Part shown: positions 5,380-6,011 of the stretch, piece after piece | Position numbering within the stretch: the first letter of the stretch is position 1 | Layout of the letters: every line of letters begins with the position of its first letter | Source of the DNA: an uncultured Cryptobacterium sp. | Lineage (GTDB): Bacteria > Actinomycetota > Coriobacteriia > Coriobacteriales > Eggerthellaceae | Direction of reading: 5' to 3' | DNA length: 6,011 nt | Assembly (NCBI GenBank): GCA_900554685.1 | Contig: USIG01000105.1 | Location: 1 to 6,011 of the forward strand | Notes under the pieces: generated by a model | Databases searched by the model: none | What the model was told of the DNA's origin: nothing | The model's input: the letters and a program-made list of their open reading frames with translations, nothing else | Translations under genes and position numbers: made by a program

Positions 5380-6011
5380 ATGCTTGACTGGCGTGTTGAT
5401 ACGTTTCTGGATGTTTGCGAAACACTGAACTATACCCATACCGCTTCGCGGCTCAACGTTACGCAGCCTGCGGTTTCGCAGCATATTTCTTGGCTTGAAA
5501 AGCAATTAGGTGTCGATCTTTTCTTGCGTCGCGGACGAAGTCTTGCACTGACTCAGGCAGGCATTCTTGCAAGAGATTTGCTTCGTTCTCAGAGAAATGA
5601 CGAGCGGCTTTTGCGTCAGAGATTAGAAGAGCAAAGTTCCGGGCATTCTACCTTGTCAATTGGTGCGACGCTGACGGCAGGGGAATACCTCCTTGCTAAG
5701 CCACTGGCGTTGTGGTGCAAGAAACATCCCCAGGTTGATGTCCATCTTGATATGGCCGATACCCAAGACCTGCTTCAAAAACTTAATGCAGGCGAGATTG
5801 ATTGCGCCTTGGTGGAAGGCATATTTGATTCAACGCAGTATGCGTTTTGTCAGTGGGCATACGAAAAAATGGTATGTGTTGAAGCACCTTATATTGAAGG
5901 GCCGACCTCAGGAACATTTTTTGTTGAAGATTTTTCCTCTGAAGCATCTTGTGTTAAGGACTCGGTCCCAGAAGCGCCTTATGTGGATGATTCATCTTCA
6001 GGAGCAGGTTT
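5380..6011 (+). CDS. LysR-type transcriptional regulator (3' end beyond window)
   Basis: The 210 visible residues start with a LysR winged-helix DNA-binding domain: FLDVCETLNYTHTASRLNV (9-27), TQPAVSQHISWLE (28-40), KQLGVDLFLRRG (41-52), LALTQAG (55-61). A linker helix follows (about 62-86). The substrate-binding-like effector domain then begins with TLSIGATLTAGEYLLAKPL (91-109) and continues through HPQVDVHLDMADTQDLLQKL (116-135) and GEIDCALVEG (138-147). The ATG start has AAGGAA (5369-5374) 5 nt upstream. From residue 167 the domain turns into a 10-residue tandem repeat that runs off the right edge, which is abnormal for the family. The frame stays open throughout. The gene is divergent from the TDT transporter gene and probably regulates it in response to an anion or acid substrate; that role is inferred from position. 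Confidence 0.92.
   Translation, partial: MLDWRVDTFLDVCETLNYTHTASRLNVTQPAVSQHISWLEKQLGVDLFLRRGRSLALTQAGILARDLLRSQRNDERLLRQRLEEQSSGHSTLSIGATLTAGEYLLAKPLALWCKKHPQVDVHLDMADTQDLLQKLNAGEIDCALVEGIFDSTQYAFCQWAYEKMVCVEAPYIEGPTSGTFFVEDFSSEASCVKDSVPEAPYVDDSSSGAG
5878..6011 (+). repeat. In-frame 30-bp (10-codon) degenerate tandem repeat in the LysR gene
   Basis: Units lie at 5878-5907, 5908-5937, 5938-5967 and 5968-5997, with a fifth cut by the edge (5998-6011). The encoded units are VEAPYIEGPT, SGTFFVEDFS, SEASCVKDSV, PEAPYVDDSS and SGAG... The consensus is roughly small-E/G-A/T-x-x-V/I-E/D-D-x-S. The period is exactly 30 bases, while the DNA units are clearly diverged (for example GAAGCACCTTAT, GAAGCATCTTGT, GAAGCGCCTTAT). 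The array is acidic and Ser/Pro-rich. It replaces the loop that normally follows the strand LVCV in the first lobe of the effector domain. Confidence 0.88.

Noticed and set aside
5380..6011. LysR gene as a frameshifted pseudogene
   Set aside because: The frame is open from the start codon to the window edge, and the odd segment is a period-30 in-frame repeat. Whether the gene is intact beyond the edge cannot be seen.

Overview
The window holds six protein genes, five complete and one cut by the right edge. It reads as a compact bacterial chromosome segment. Base composition looks moderate (mid-40s % GC by eye, not computed). Ribosome binding sites are strong AGGAGG-like sequences, two genes start with GTG, and a TPP riboswitch with an intrinsic terminator controls a thiamine salvage operon. 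I cannot place the species. The divergent ThiM and the mix of families would fit an anaerobic Gram-positive lineage such as Coriobacteriia or a clostridial relative, but this is a weak inference. There are no rRNA or tRNA genes, insertion sequences or CRISPR arrays.

Layout. Bases 1-94 are a tandem repeat (24-23 bp units) abutting the 3' end of a leftward DUF554 membrane-protein gene (101-802). Bases 803-1255 carry no gene. They hold the DUF554 leader and putative promoter on the minus strand. On the plus strand they hold the promoter, TPP (THI-box) riboswitch and attenuator terminator of the thiamine operon. The operon runs rightward: thiM (1256-2095), a small MTH1187/YqgV-type thiamine-binding protein (2101-2406), thiE (2489-3178) and a metallo-beta-lactamase-fold hydrolase (3210-4232). 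A strong terminator hairpin follows at 4261-4295, lying inside the 3' coding end of a convergent TDT-family (TehA/SLAC1-like) transporter gene (4240-5232, minus). A LysR-type regulator (from 5380, plus, incomplete) is divergent from the transporter and is its likely regulator.

Function. ThiM phosphorylates the salvaged thiazole alcohol, and ThiE joins thiazole phosphate to HMP-PP to give thiamine phosphate. The small protein is of a family that binds thiamine-related ligands. TPP sensed by the leader RNA should shut off transcription. No HMP kinase (ThiD) or de novo gene is in the window. The MBL hydrolase has intact metal ligands and sits last in the riboswitch-controlled operon, so it is the best candidate for an undescribed activity.

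The most unusual sequence-level feature is three unrelated tandem repeat arrays in 6 kb. They are 24 bp at the left edge, 17 bp x 4 starting at the stop codon of the thiamine-binding protein gene, and 30 bp (10 codons) x 4.5 in frame inside the LysR effector domain. All have exact or nearly exact periods, and the latter two have diverged units.
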